NCBI RefSeq assembly: GCF_902859705.1
Contig: NZ_CADIJO010000036.1
Span: 1 to 52,528, forward strand
DNA length: 52,528 nt
From: Achromobacter deleyi
Lineage (GTDB): Bacteria > Pseudomonadota > Gammaproteobacteria > Burkholderiales > Burkholderiaceae_B
Direction of reading: 5' to 3'
The notes beneath the pieces are model-generated. The model ran no database searches and had not been told where the DNA came from. It saw only the letters and a program-made list of their open reading frames with translations. Position 1 is the stretch's first letter; every line of letters begins with the position of its first letter. This document shows positions 45,385 to 52,528 of the stretch, one piece after another. The translations under genes were made by a program, and so were the position numbers.

Positions 45385-45522
45385 TTTTGAATCGACCGAA
45401 GCAGGATAGCCAAAATTTCGGCCGGACGAGACTTAGGGTTAGTACTAGGATGTGCCAATTTCGTCCTACACTGGGCGCCATTCGGCCGGCGCCAGCCGGT
45501 ATGACGCGATAGGAAGAATGGC

Positions 45523-46731
45523 ATGCGCCTGAGGGAAAAATTCCGTATTTCGATGTGGTTCCTGGCCCTGGCCGCAGGCGCCGGGCCCGCCATGGCGGCG
45601 GGGCAGCCAGCGCCAGCGACGGCCGCGTCCGGCGCACCAGTCGCTGCGGTGCCGCCGCAGGCTGCTGACGAGGCGATCAACGCCACCGTCGCCGAGGTCA
45701 TGCGCCAATACGACATCCCCGGCATGGCGATCGCCGTCACCCGCAATGGCCAGCAGCGCTTTTTCAACTACGGCGATGCCTCGCGCGCACCGCGCAAGCC
45801 GGTATCGCCCGACACGCTGTTCGAGCTGGGCTCGATCAGCAAGACCTTCACCGTGACGCTGGCGGGCTATGCAGAGGCCTCGGGCAAACTGTCGTTGGGC
45901 GACAGCCCCGCCAGGTACGTGCCCGAACTGCAAGGCAGCGCGTTCGCCAAGACCACGCTGATCAACCTGGCCACGCACACGGCGGGCGGCTTTCCCTTGC
46001 AGGTGCCGGACGCCGTGCAGGACACGGCCCAGTTGATGGCCTATCTGAAGGCCTGGACGCCGCAATACGCGCCCGGCACGCACCGCACCTACGCCAATCC
46101 CAGCATCGGCATGCTGGGCGTGGTAGCCGCGCGCAGCCTGGGCCAGCCCTACGTGGCGGCGCTGGAGCAGGGCCTGTTTCCCAAGCTGGGGCTGCGCAGC
46201 ACCTATGTGAACGTACCGCCTGAAAAAATGCCCGACTACGCCTGGGGCTACAACAAGCAGAACGCGGCGGTGCGGGTGAATCCGGGTGTGCTGGCGGACG
46301 AAGCCTATGGCGTGAAATCGACCGCCCGCGACATGATCCGCTTTGTCGAGGCGAACCTGGGCGTGGCGCCGGTGGATGCCGCCATCCAGCGCGCCATCGC
46401 GGCCACGCACACGGGCTACTACCAGCTGGGCGCGATGACGCAGGACCTGATCTGGGAACAGTACCGTTACCCGGTGTCGGTGGATGACCTGGTGGCCGGC
46501 AATTCGGCCAAGGTGGCCTTCGAGACCTTGCCGGTGCAGGCCTTGCAGCCGCCGAGCGCGCCGCAGCCCGCGACGTGGATCAACAAGACCGGCGCCACCA
46601 ACGGCTTTGGCGCCTACGTGGCCTTCGTGCCGTCGCGCAAAGAGGGCATCGTGATCCTGGCCAACCGCAACTATCCCAACGAGGCGCGTGTACGGCTGGC
46701 GTTGCGGGTGCTGGAGACGCTGGATCGTTGA
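45523..46731 (+). CDS. ampC: Class C (AmpC-type) beta-lactamase
   Basis: A 402-residue periplasmic serine beta-lactamase that hydrolyses cephalosporins. The signal peptide spans about 1-26 (ending AMA-A). The catalytic set is visible: S104-I-S-K107 (SISKTF), Y190-A-N192 (YANPS) and K355-T-G (NKTGATNGFGAY). Length fits AmpC plus a longer N-terminal linker. No ampR regulator is adjacent; the divergent gene is the glycine-controlled flavoprotein, so inducibility is not evident. Its true substrate range cannot be read from sequence. Confidence 0.93.
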   Translation: MRLREKFRISMWFLALAAGAGPAMAAGQPAPATAASGAPVAAVPPQAADEAINATVAEVMRQYDIPGMAIAVTRNGQQRFFNYGDASRAPRKPVSPDTLFELGSISKTFTVTLAGYAEASGKLSLGDSPARYVPELQGSAFAKTTLINLATHTAGGFPLQVPDAVQDTAQLMAYLKAWTPQYAPGTHRTYANPSIGMLGVVAARSLGQPYVAALEQGLFPKLGLRSTYVNVPPEKMPDYAWGYNKQNAAVRVNPGVLADEAYGVKSTARDMIRFVEANLGVAPVDAAIQRAIAATHTGYYQLGAMTQDLIWEQYRYPVSVDDLVAGNSAKVAFETLPVQALQPPSAPQPATWINKTGATNGFGAYVAFVPSRKEGIVILANRNYPNEARVRLALRVLETLDR

Positions 46732-46814
46732 ACGGCGGGGGGCTGTGCGGCGGCGCTGCCTGGCCCCTGGCCGTTGCCTGCGACGGTAATGCCGTCCACC
46801 CGGGCCCTGCCTAT

Positions 46815-47813
46815 TTACCGCACGTCGCCCATTTCCCGGGCCGCGTCATGACGCGGCAGCAAGCCCATGATGCGCAACCGGTCGCACAGCTCCCCCAGCC
46901 GCCGCAGCTTGTAGGCGTCCACGTCCATGCCGGCGTAGTCGTAGAAGCCCTGGCCTTCGCGCAGGCCGTTGCGGCCGGCTTCCATGTTGCGCGCGATGAT
47001 GTCCGGCGCGGCAAAGCGGGGGTCGATGGCATCGGCCAGATAGCGGGACGCGTAATGCAGGATGTCGCCGCCGCCCCAGTCGATGAATTCCAGCAGGCCC
47101 AACACCGAGAAGCGCAGGCCGAAGCCCAGCCGCACGGCGGTGTCGATGTCTTCGGCGCTGGCCACGCCTTCCTCGACCATGCGGGCCGCTTCGTTCATGG
47201 CCAGGGCCTGGATGCGCGGCACGATGTAGCCGGCCGCCGGGGCGCATTGCACTGGCGTCTTGCCGGCCAGCCGCAGCACCGCCAGCAGGTCCTGCAACGC
47301 GGCGTCCGCCGTCTGCGGGCCGCGGCTCACTTCCACCAGCGGAATGAGATACGCCGGGTTGAGCCAATGCGCGTTCAGAAAGCGGGCGGGCGCGTGCACC
47401 AACGCGGCCAGTTCGGTCACCAGGAAGGTGGACGTGGTGGACGCGATGACGCTGTCCGGCGCGCAGGCCCGCCCCAGCCAGGCGAAGGTGTCGCGCTTGA
47501 CGTCCAGGCGTTCGGGCACGGCTTCGAACACGACCCGGGCGTGGGCCAGGTCCGCGTGGGCGTCGTCGCGGGTGGTCAGGCGCACGCGGCCCAGCGCAAT
47601 GTCGGCCTGTGCCGCGTCCAGCAGGCCCAGCCGCGTCAGCGTGGCCAGTTCGCGCCGCAGGTCGCCCAGCACCCGCGCGAAATATTCGGCCTGTTCGCCG
47701 CGTTCGCGCGGCTTGATGTCGATCAGGGTGACGGGCAGCCCGGCATGGATGTACGACAGCGTGATGCCGATGCCCATGCGGCCGGCGCCGACCACGCACA
47801 AGGTCCTGTCCAT
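46815..47813 (-). CDS. 3-hydroxyacyl-CoA dehydrogenase family protein (carnitine-dehydrogenase-like)
   Basis: This 332-residue NAD-dependent dehydrogenase has the Rossmann motif CVVGAGRMGIG (G9, G11, G14) and the HADH pattern VFEAVPERLDVKRDTFAWLG, ASTTSTFLVTEL, FLNAHWLNPAYLIPLVEV and AGYIVPRIQALAMNEAARMVEEG. HWLNPAYLIPLVEV suggests a substrate other than a standard acyl-CoA, such as L-carnitine or a small hydroxy acid. AAGGAG precedes ATG 47813, two bases after the stop of the upstream opine-dehydrogenase-like gene, so they form an operon. Confidence 0.88.
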   Translation of the reverse strand: MDRTLCVVGAGRMGIGITLSYIHAGLPVTLIDIKPRERGEQAEYFARVLGDLRRELATLTRLGLLDAAQADIALGRVRLTTRDDAHADLAHARVVFEAVPERLDVKRDTFAWLGRACAPDSVIASTTSTFLVTELAALVHAPARFLNAHWLNPAYLIPLVEVSRGPQTADAALQDLLAVLRLAGKTPVQCAPAAGYIVPRIQALAMNEAARMVEEGVASAEDIDTAVRLGFGLRFSVLGLLEFIDWGGGDILHYASRYLADAIDPRFAAPDIIARNMEAGRNGLREGQGFYDYAGMDVDAYKLRRLGELCDRLRIMGLLPRHDAAREMGDVR

Positions 47814-47815
47814 GG

Positions 47816-48913
47816 TCAGGCTCCTTGCGCCAGCAACGCGGCCATGGCGCTGCGCGACAGGCCGTGCAGGCCCAGCGCTTCCAGCGTACGGCCTTCGGCA
47901 TACAGGTCGCGGCCGGTCACTGCCGAGGCCACGCTGAGCAAGCCCTGCGCCACCGGCGTGGGCACGCCGGCCCAGCGGCTCGTCGACACCAGGAAGGACA
48001 GGCCCAGCCGCGTGTCTTCCAGCATGTAGCGGTGGCGGGCCAGGTCGATGTTCTCGCGCCAGTCGCCGCTGTCGGTCAGCTTGCCGTGCGCGCCGCGGCC
48101 GTACATCCATTCATCGCCCTCGGCGGCGTAGTGGTCGGCCAGCGGAAAGTGCGGCGCCGCATAGCCCAGCGCCGTGCGCACGGCGATGCGTTCGGCATCC
48201 AGCGCGTCGGTCACGCGGCGGATGGACGGTTGCGTGCCTTCGTTGTGGATGTCCCACTTGTCGAAGTGTTCCAGCGGGCCGGCGTTCATCAGGATCAGCG
48301 GCGGATGGATCACCGGCCCTGCGTTCATCAACGCGCCCGACAGGGCGTCTTCGATCGGCTCGATGCTGGGGTAGGCCTGCGCCAGCACCTCCAGGGCGGG
48401 GCCGGACAGGCGGCTGGGAAAGACGCCGGTGGGCAGGCGCGTGGCGTAGGCGCTGATCACGACGCGGTCGCCGTGCTTGCGCGCCAGGTAGGGCAGGGTG
48501 CCGGTCTCGGCAAAGGCCACCTCGGCCGGGTTGCCGGCGTCTTTCAGGGCGCGGGCGAACAGCAGGCTGCCGAAGGTGCCGGGCGGCAGGAACACCACCT
48601 GGCCGTCTTGCAGGTGCGGCGCCAGGTCAGGCGCCAGTGCGGCGTGGGACGTGGCCGGCAGCGGAATCACCAGCAATTGCGCGCCGTCCGTCGCGGCGCC
48701 CAGGTCAGCCGCCAGCTCCAGCTGGCCGGGGCCGTCGCCCAGCGGGATGCGGCGCGTGCCGCGATAGTCGGTCACCGTGAGGGCGCCGGCCTGGCGCAGG
48801 CTGTCGAACGCGGCCCCGTCGCGGCGCCACAGCCGCACACGATGCCCTTTTTCCACCAGGTCGGCCGCCGCCGCGTAGCAGCCGTGGCCGCCGCCAATAA
48901 CGCCGATGCGCAT
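47816..48913 (-). CDS. NAD/NADP octopine/nopaline dehydrogenase family protein
   Basis: This 365-residue dehydrogenase has the NAD(P)-binding start MRIGVIGGGHGCYAAAADLV and a C-terminal opine-dehydrogenase domain (GALMNAGPVIHPPLILMNAG with the conserved N and H, TDALDAERIAVRTALGY). Enzymes of this family make or oxidise N-(carboxyalkyl) amino acids or related 2-hydroxy acids. ATG 48913 with GGAG at 7 bases is preferred to the in-frame TTG at 48919. First gene of a two-gene operon; a tandem repeat array lies 139 bases upstream. Natural substrate unknown. Confidence 0.88.
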   Translation of the reverse strand: MRIGVIGGGHGCYAAAADLVEKGHRVRLWRRDGAAFDSLRQAGALTVTDYRGTRRIPLGDGPGQLELAADLGAATDGAQLLVIPLPATSHAALAPDLAPHLQDGQVVFLPPGTFGSLLFARALKDAGNPAEVAFAETGTLPYLARKHGDRVVISAYATRLPTGVFPSRLSGPALEVLAQAYPSIEPIEDALSGALMNAGPVIHPPLILMNAGPLEHFDKWDIHNEGTQPSIRRVTDALDAERIAVRTALGYAAPHFPLADHYAAEGDEWMYGRGAHGKLTDSGDWRENIDLARHRYMLEDTRLGLSFLVSTSRWAGVPTPVAQGLLSVASAVTGRDLYAEGRTLEALGLHGLSRSAMAALLAQGA

Positions 48914-49051
48914 GATCAAGCTCCTTCGATAGAGGCTTTGATCCTAGCGATGGGACAAGGCGCGGTCTGCGCCGAACGCGCAGGCGGGATACCGAATCGG
49001 CAAGCAAATGCAGGGCGGCGAGGTGCGTGACATGGCAGCGGCCGCAGTCCG

Positions 49052-49150
49052 GCGGCGATCAGGCGGCGACCAAGCAGCGATCAGGCAACGATCAGGCAGC
49101 GATCAGGCAGCGATCAGGCAACGATCAGGCAGCGATCAGGCAGCGACCAA
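49052..49150. repeat. Tandem repeat, 11 bp x 9 copies
   Basis: Nine head-to-tail copies of consensus GCAGCGATCAG, with variants GCAACGATCAG and GCGGCGACCAA. The period equals about one DNA turn, so each unit presents the same face. Most copies carry GATC. It lies between the araC-type gene stop (49180, minus) and the start of the opine-dehydrogenase-like operon (48913, minus), in the presumed promoter region. Confidence 0.95.
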
Positions 49151-49179
49151 GCACTGCTTCAAGCACCATCCCGCCGCTA

Positions 49180-50172
49180 TCAGGGCGTACAGGCGCGGCG
49201 CTGCCTGAGCGTGTCGGACGGCAGGCAGCCATACCGCTTGCGGTAATGCGTGGCGAAGTGGCCGAAGCTGGTAACGCCGCAGCGCAGCAGGATGTCGGTG
49301 ACGCTGTCGCCGTCCCGCGCTTGCCCCAGGGCGGCGTGCGCCAGCGCCAGCCGGCGGTTGCGCAGGTAGTCGCTGGGGCTTTGCTTGAGGAACTGCGTGA
49401 AGCCGTTCTGCAAGGTGCGGATGGACACGCCGCAATGCGCCGCCAGGTCGGTCAGGGCAATGGGCGCGTCGATGTGTTCTTCGATGTAGTCGCGGGCGCG
49501 GCGCACGTGCTGGGGCAGCGGCTGGCGGCGGTCGGCGCGCAGCGCATCGGAATAGTTGTGCGGCAGCTGGGTCAGCAGCAACGACACCAGATAGTCGGAA
49601 AAGCCCGCGGCCAGCGTCTGCGTCACGCCTTCAATGGCGGGGTGGCGGTACAGGCGGCACAGGTAGTCCAGCGTTTCCTGCACGGCGGCCAGGCCCGCCG
49701 AGCCCGGGGCAGCTTCCAGGTCGAACACCAGCGGCTGCTTGACCGGGCGGTCCAGCAGTTGCTGCAGGTGGCGCTCCAGGGCCTGGCGTTCGATGCGCAG
49801 GATCAGGCTGCGGCAGTCCTGGCCGATGCGGATGATGCTGCGTTCGGACGGCGACGAAATGGTCAGGCTGCCTTCGCGCAACAGCGCGCTGCGCTTGCCC
49901 AGCGTGACCAGCCCGGCGCCTTGCAGCGTGACGCGCACCAGGTAGTAGCGGGCGATGTCGCCGGCATCGATTTCGACGTCGGCGCCGTAGTGCAGGTCGA
50001 ACAGCGCGGCGCTGCCGAAGAACACCCCGTACAGGCGCGAGCGCATGGGCTCGCCCGGGGCCACGCACATGCGGTGCGACCACAGGTGCTGGCTGACCTG
50101 GTCCGTGATTTCAGAGACATTGCCCGAATTGAGCAGGCAATGGCGTTGCAGCGGATAGGTGTCTTGGAACAT
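49180..50172 (-). CDS. AraC-family transcriptional regulator (cupin-type N-terminus)
   Basis: A 330-residue regulator: AraC-binding-like sensor domain (about 20-200, ADVEIDAGDIARYYLVRVTL, RSIIRIGQDCRSLIL) and a C-terminal double helix-turn-helix (RARDYIEEHIDAPIALTDLA, CGVSIRTLQNGFTQFLKQSP, RCGVTSFGHFATHYRKRYGC). ATG 50172 begins the domain. It is divergent from the MFS gene across 183 bases and upstream, on the same strand, of the opine-dehydrogenase-like operon, so it may control both transport and catabolism. Confidence 0.9.
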   Translation of the reverse strand: MFQDTYPLQRHCLLNSGNVSEITDQVSQHLWSHRMCVAPGEPMRSRLYGVFFGSAALFDLHYGADVEIDAGDIARYYLVRVTLQGAGLVTLGKRSALLREGSLTISSPSERSIIRIGQDCRSLILRIERQALERHLQQLLDRPVKQPLVFDLEAAPGSAGLAAVQETLDYLCRLYRHPAIEGVTQTLAAGFSDYLVSLLLTQLPHNYSDALRADRRQPLPQHVRRARDYIEEHIDAPIALTDLAAHCGVSIRTLQNGFTQFLKQSPSDYLRNRRLALAHAALGQARDGDSVTDILLRCGVTSFGHFATHYRKRYGCLPSDTLRQRRACTP

Positions 50173-50355
50173 GCTTTCCTGCGCCCCGGGAATAGCCGTT
50201 GCGCGCCCGGTATAGAGCCGGTGGACGCAAAGGCCTACAAAAGATGCAGCCATTGGGGCCTGCCGACGCAAGCCCGGATTGGCGAACCAGACAAGGGGAC
50301 GCAGCCGCCACCCTGGCGGGGCCGGCGCGATCCCGTTGCGATACAAGGGAAAAAC

Positions 50356-51756
50356 ATGATGGGCGACCCCCGAAACGACGCGGCCAAGACCAGCTATGCC
50401 TACGAGTGGTATGTCGTCCTGATCTGCATGCTAGCGTACATATTTTCGTTCGTCGACCGGCAGATCCTGGCCTTGATGATCGAGCCCATCAAGCACGACC
50501 TGCAACTGTCGGACACCCAGTTCAGCCTGTTGCACGGGTTGGCGTTTTCGCTGTTCTACGCCTTCATGGGCATTCCCATCGCGCTGCTGGCCGACCGCTA
50601 TTCGCGGCCCCGCATCATCGCCATCGGCGTGGCGTTCTGGAGCCTGGCCACCGCGGCCTGTGGCCTGTCGCGCAGCTTCGCGCAGATGTTCCTGGCGCGC
50701 ATCGGCGTCGGCGTGGGCGAGGCCGCGCTGTCGCCCGCCACCTATTCGATGCTGAGCGACATGTTTCCGCGCCACAAGCTGGGCCGCGCGGTGGGCATCT
50801 ATTCCATCGGCTCGTTCATCGGCGGCGGCATGGCCTTCCTGATCGGCGGCTACGTCATCAACCTGCTCAAAAGCGTGGACAGCGTGGCGGTGCCGCTGCT
50901 GGGCGCGCTGCGGCCCTGGCAGGTGACCTTCTTCATTGTCGGCCTGCCCGGGCTGCTGGTGGCGTTGCTGATTCTGCTGACCGTGCGCGATCCGCAGCGC
51001 CGCGGGGTGCGCCGCGATGCGGCCGGCCAGGCGCAAAAGCCCTCGGTGGGCGAGACCTTTCGTTTCCTGGGGCGGCATCGCGGCACATTCTTCTGCCACT
51101 ACCTGGGGTTTTCGTTCTACGCCATGATCCTGTTCTGCCTGCTGGGCTGGACGCCGGCGTTCTATATGCGCAAGTACGGCCTGTCGCCGGTGGACGTGGG
51201 CTACATGCTGGGCGTGGTGGTGCTGGTGGCCAATACGGCCGGCGTGTTCTGCGGCGGCTGGCTGATGGATTGGTTGGCCAAGCGCGGCTACAGCGATGCG
51301 CCGCTGCGGGCCGGCGTCATCGGGGCGGTCGGCATGGCCGTGCCCGCCGTGGCGTTCACCCAGGTCGACGGCCTGTGGCTGTCGGTGGGCCTGCTGCTGC
51401 CCGCGATGTTCTTTGCCTCGTTTCCCATGCCCACGTCCACCGCCGCGATGCAGATCCTGCCGCCCAACCAGCTGCGGGCGCAGGTGTCGGCGCTGTTCCT
51501 GTTGATCTCGAACCTGATCGGCCTGGGGGCGGGCACGACGGCGGTGGCCTTGCTGACGGATCGGCTGTTCAAGCTGCCCGCGGCGGTGGGCCATTCCATG
51601 TCGCTGCTGATCGGGGGGGCCACGCTGCTGTGCGTGGGTCTTCTGGCCGTGGGCTGCGGCAAGTATCGGCGCAGTCTGGTGCGGGAAGAGACCCTGGCCG
51701 AGCAGGGGGCGGCCCCGGGCGGTGCGGCGCCCGTGCCGGCGCGGGCTACGCCTTGA
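50356..51756 (+). CDS. Spinster-like MFS transporter
   Basis: This 466-residue inner-membrane protein has about twelve helices. MFS signature regions include YIFSFVDRQILALMIEPIK at the first helix, then the loop motif ALLADRYSRPRIIAIGVAFW and GVGVGEAALSPATYSMLSDM. It resembles spinster-type transporters of small organic acids or sphingolipid-like compounds. ATG 50356 follows AAGGGA (a second ATG is 3 bases on). Divergent from the AraC regulator, likely its target. Confidence 0.92.
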   Translation: MMGDPRNDAAKTSYAYEWYVVLICMLAYIFSFVDRQILALMIEPIKHDLQLSDTQFSLLHGLAFSLFYAFMGIPIALLADRYSRPRIIAIGVAFWSLATAACGLSRSFAQMFLARIGVGVGEAALSPATYSMLSDMFPRHKLGRAVGIYSIGSFIGGGMAFLIGGYVINLLKSVDSVAVPLLGALRPWQVTFFIVGLPGLLVALLILLTVRDPQRRGVRRDAAGQAQKPSVGETFRFLGRHRGTFFCHYLGFSFYAMILFCLLGWTPAFYMRKYGLSPVDVGYMLGVVVLVANTAGVFCGGWLMDWLAKRGYSDAPLRAGVIGAVGMAVPAVAFTQVDGLWLSVGLLLPAMFFASFPMPTSTAAMQILPPNQLRAQVSALFLLISNLIGLGAGTTAVALLTDRLFKLPAAVGHSMSLLIGGATLLCVGLLAVGCGKYRRSLVREETLAEQGAAPGGAAPVPARATP

Positions 51757-51907
51757 CACATAAGGGTTACGGCATGTGCCCGCGGGCGCCACTGCCGCAG
51801 ATGGGCTATAAAGCTGTTTCAACTCATCACTGCGCAGGCTCGCGCGGGCGCCGGACGCTCGGCCCTTGGCCGATAATCCCCCCGTCGCCCCGAAGCCGGA
51901 TTTTTTC

Positions 51908-52528
51908 ATGCCCCGCGTCACCCCTCGTCTTGCCCTTCCGTTGTGCGCTGCCCTGGCAGCCGTCCTGGCGGGATGCGCCGCTCCCAAAGCCGCCTTCGAA
52001 AAAGAAGACTTCACCCAGAACGACACCTATTCCCGGACGGTCGCGGCGGGCAGCAACACGGCGTGCGACGCCGGGCGGCGGGCCTTGCTCAGCCAGGGCT
52101 ACAACATCGACAAATTCGAAGGTTCGCGCGTCACCGGCCACAAGAATTTCCAGGGCGACGACGGCCAGCACACGCAGATCAGCTTCAACATCGATTGCGC
52201 CTCGGACGGCGCCGCCAACGAGCGCGCCACCGTGTTCGCCAACGCCGTGCAGGACCGCTATTCCATCAAGCGCACCTCCAGTTCGGCCAGCGTAGGCGTG
52301 AGCGTGCTGGGGCAGGTGTCGATGCCGTTCGGCGCCAGCGACGATTCGCTGGTCAAGACGGCCAGCCAGACCGTGTCGCGGCCGGCGTTCTATGAAGGTT
52401 TCTTCCAGCTGCTGCAGCGCTTCCTGCCGGACGCGCAGGCCGCCGCGGCGCCCCATGTGCCGCCGCCCGGCCGCGGCAAGGCCGCCGCGCCCAAGCCGCC
52501 CGCGGACCCCGTGACCACGCCGGACGCG
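51908..52528 (+). CDS. DUF2242 lipoprotein, 3' end outside window
   Basis: From ATG 51908 the frame is open to the right edge (207 codons). A lipoprotein signal ends in the lipobox LAGC with Cys23. The rest (AFEKEDFTQNDTYSRTVAAG, then RRALLSQGYNIDKFEGSRVT, GHKNFQGDD, ISFNIDCAS, VGVSVLGQVSMPFGASDDSL, FYEGFFQLLQRFL) matches my memory of the DUF2242 family, followed by a proline/alanine-rich tail. Probably anchored in the outer or inner membrane, facing the periplasm; function unknown. Confidence 0.85.
   Translation, partial: MPRVTPRLALPLCAALAAVLAGCAAPKAAFEKEDFTQNDTYSRTVAAGSNTACDAGRRALLSQGYNIDKFEGSRVTGHKNFQGDDGQHTQISFNIDCASDGAANERATVFANAVQDRYSIKRTSSSASVGVSVLGQVSMPFGASDDSLVKTASQTVSRPAFYEGFFQLLQRFLPDAQAAAAPHVPPPGRGKAAAPKPPADPVTTPDA

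Noticed and set aside
49052..49150. CRISPR array
   Set aside because: The repeats are 11 bp and directly abutting, without spacers, and no cas genes are present.
49027..50355. N-terminal extension of the MFS frame and tandem-repeat-encoded peptide
   Set aside because: The upstream half is antisense to the AraC gene and includes repeat-derived sequence; the transporter starts at 50356 with its own ribosome-binding site.
50199..52295. 698-codon plus-strand frame overlapping the MFS transporter
   Set aside because: It is another frame of the transporter gene; only the MFS frame gives membrane helices and family motifs.

Overview
The window is GC-rich DNA with short intergenic gaps and many ATGA/TGATG start-stop overlaps. 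The gene set is that of an Alcaligenaceae-type betaproteobacterium (Achromobacter/Bordetella-like): an FhaB/CdiA-type haemagglutinin, a pertactin-like autotransporter, TauE/SafE permeases, a class C beta-lactamase and a glycine riboswitch. The genus is inferred from gene content and protein resemblance, not from a marker gene.

Bases 1-12023 hold the end of a contact-dependent inhibition (CDI) locus. A giant filamentous haemagglutinin/CdiA-like protein enters from the left and ends in an AT-rich toxin module, followed by a probable immunity gene. After it come an IS4-family insertion sequence (8126-9500) and a series of displaced cassettes: a toxin C-terminal fragment with an Imm8-like immunity gene, a DUF596 gene, two small overlapping genes, a nonsense-mutated gene and a 3' gene remnant. 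A family of long-stem hairpins (complete at about 8109-8125 plus 9501-9561, 10876-10944 and 11813-11881; a remnant at 10463-10482) sits at the cassette borders. The IS lies inside one hairpin and is flanked by a 9-bp target duplication.

Bases 12091-18346: pdxY, then a convergent cyanate module on the minus strand. It comprises a PAS histidine kinase, a NarL-type regulator, an NrtA/CmpA-like binding protein, a permease, an ATPase and cyanase (cynS). This looks like sensing, uptake and hydrolysis of cyanate encoded together.

Bases 18538-38897 are mixed housekeeping and accessory genes: an ABC-2 exporter, a glutathione S-transferase, a DUF4168 protein, a phosphopantetheinyl transferase, a TauE/SafE permease with a divergent AraC regulator, an FAD monooxygenase, a haemolysin III homologue, a small membrane protein behind a CRP-like site, a PHB-depolymerase-type esterase, DUF1993, VOC and DUF1428 proteins, a GlxA-type regulator, an autotransporter, a ZntB/CorA transporter, a Dyp peroxidase, an AHSA1-type protein and a CMP/dCMP-type deaminase. 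It ends with an unusual fusion of a 2Fe-2S/flavin oxidoreductase with an M24 metallopeptidase, divergent from a MocR regulator.

Bases 40585-52528: an alpha/beta hydrolase, PhzF, a SUKH-like protein, a second TauE permease, and a D-amino-acid-dehydrogenase-like flavoprotein behind a tandem glycine riboswitch. These are followed by AmpC, a two-gene operon (opine-dehydrogenase-like plus 3-hydroxyacyl-CoA-dehydrogenase-like) with an 11-bp, nine-copy tandem repeat upstream, an AraC regulator divergent from a spinster-like MFS transporter, and a DUF2242 lipoprotein cut by the right edge.
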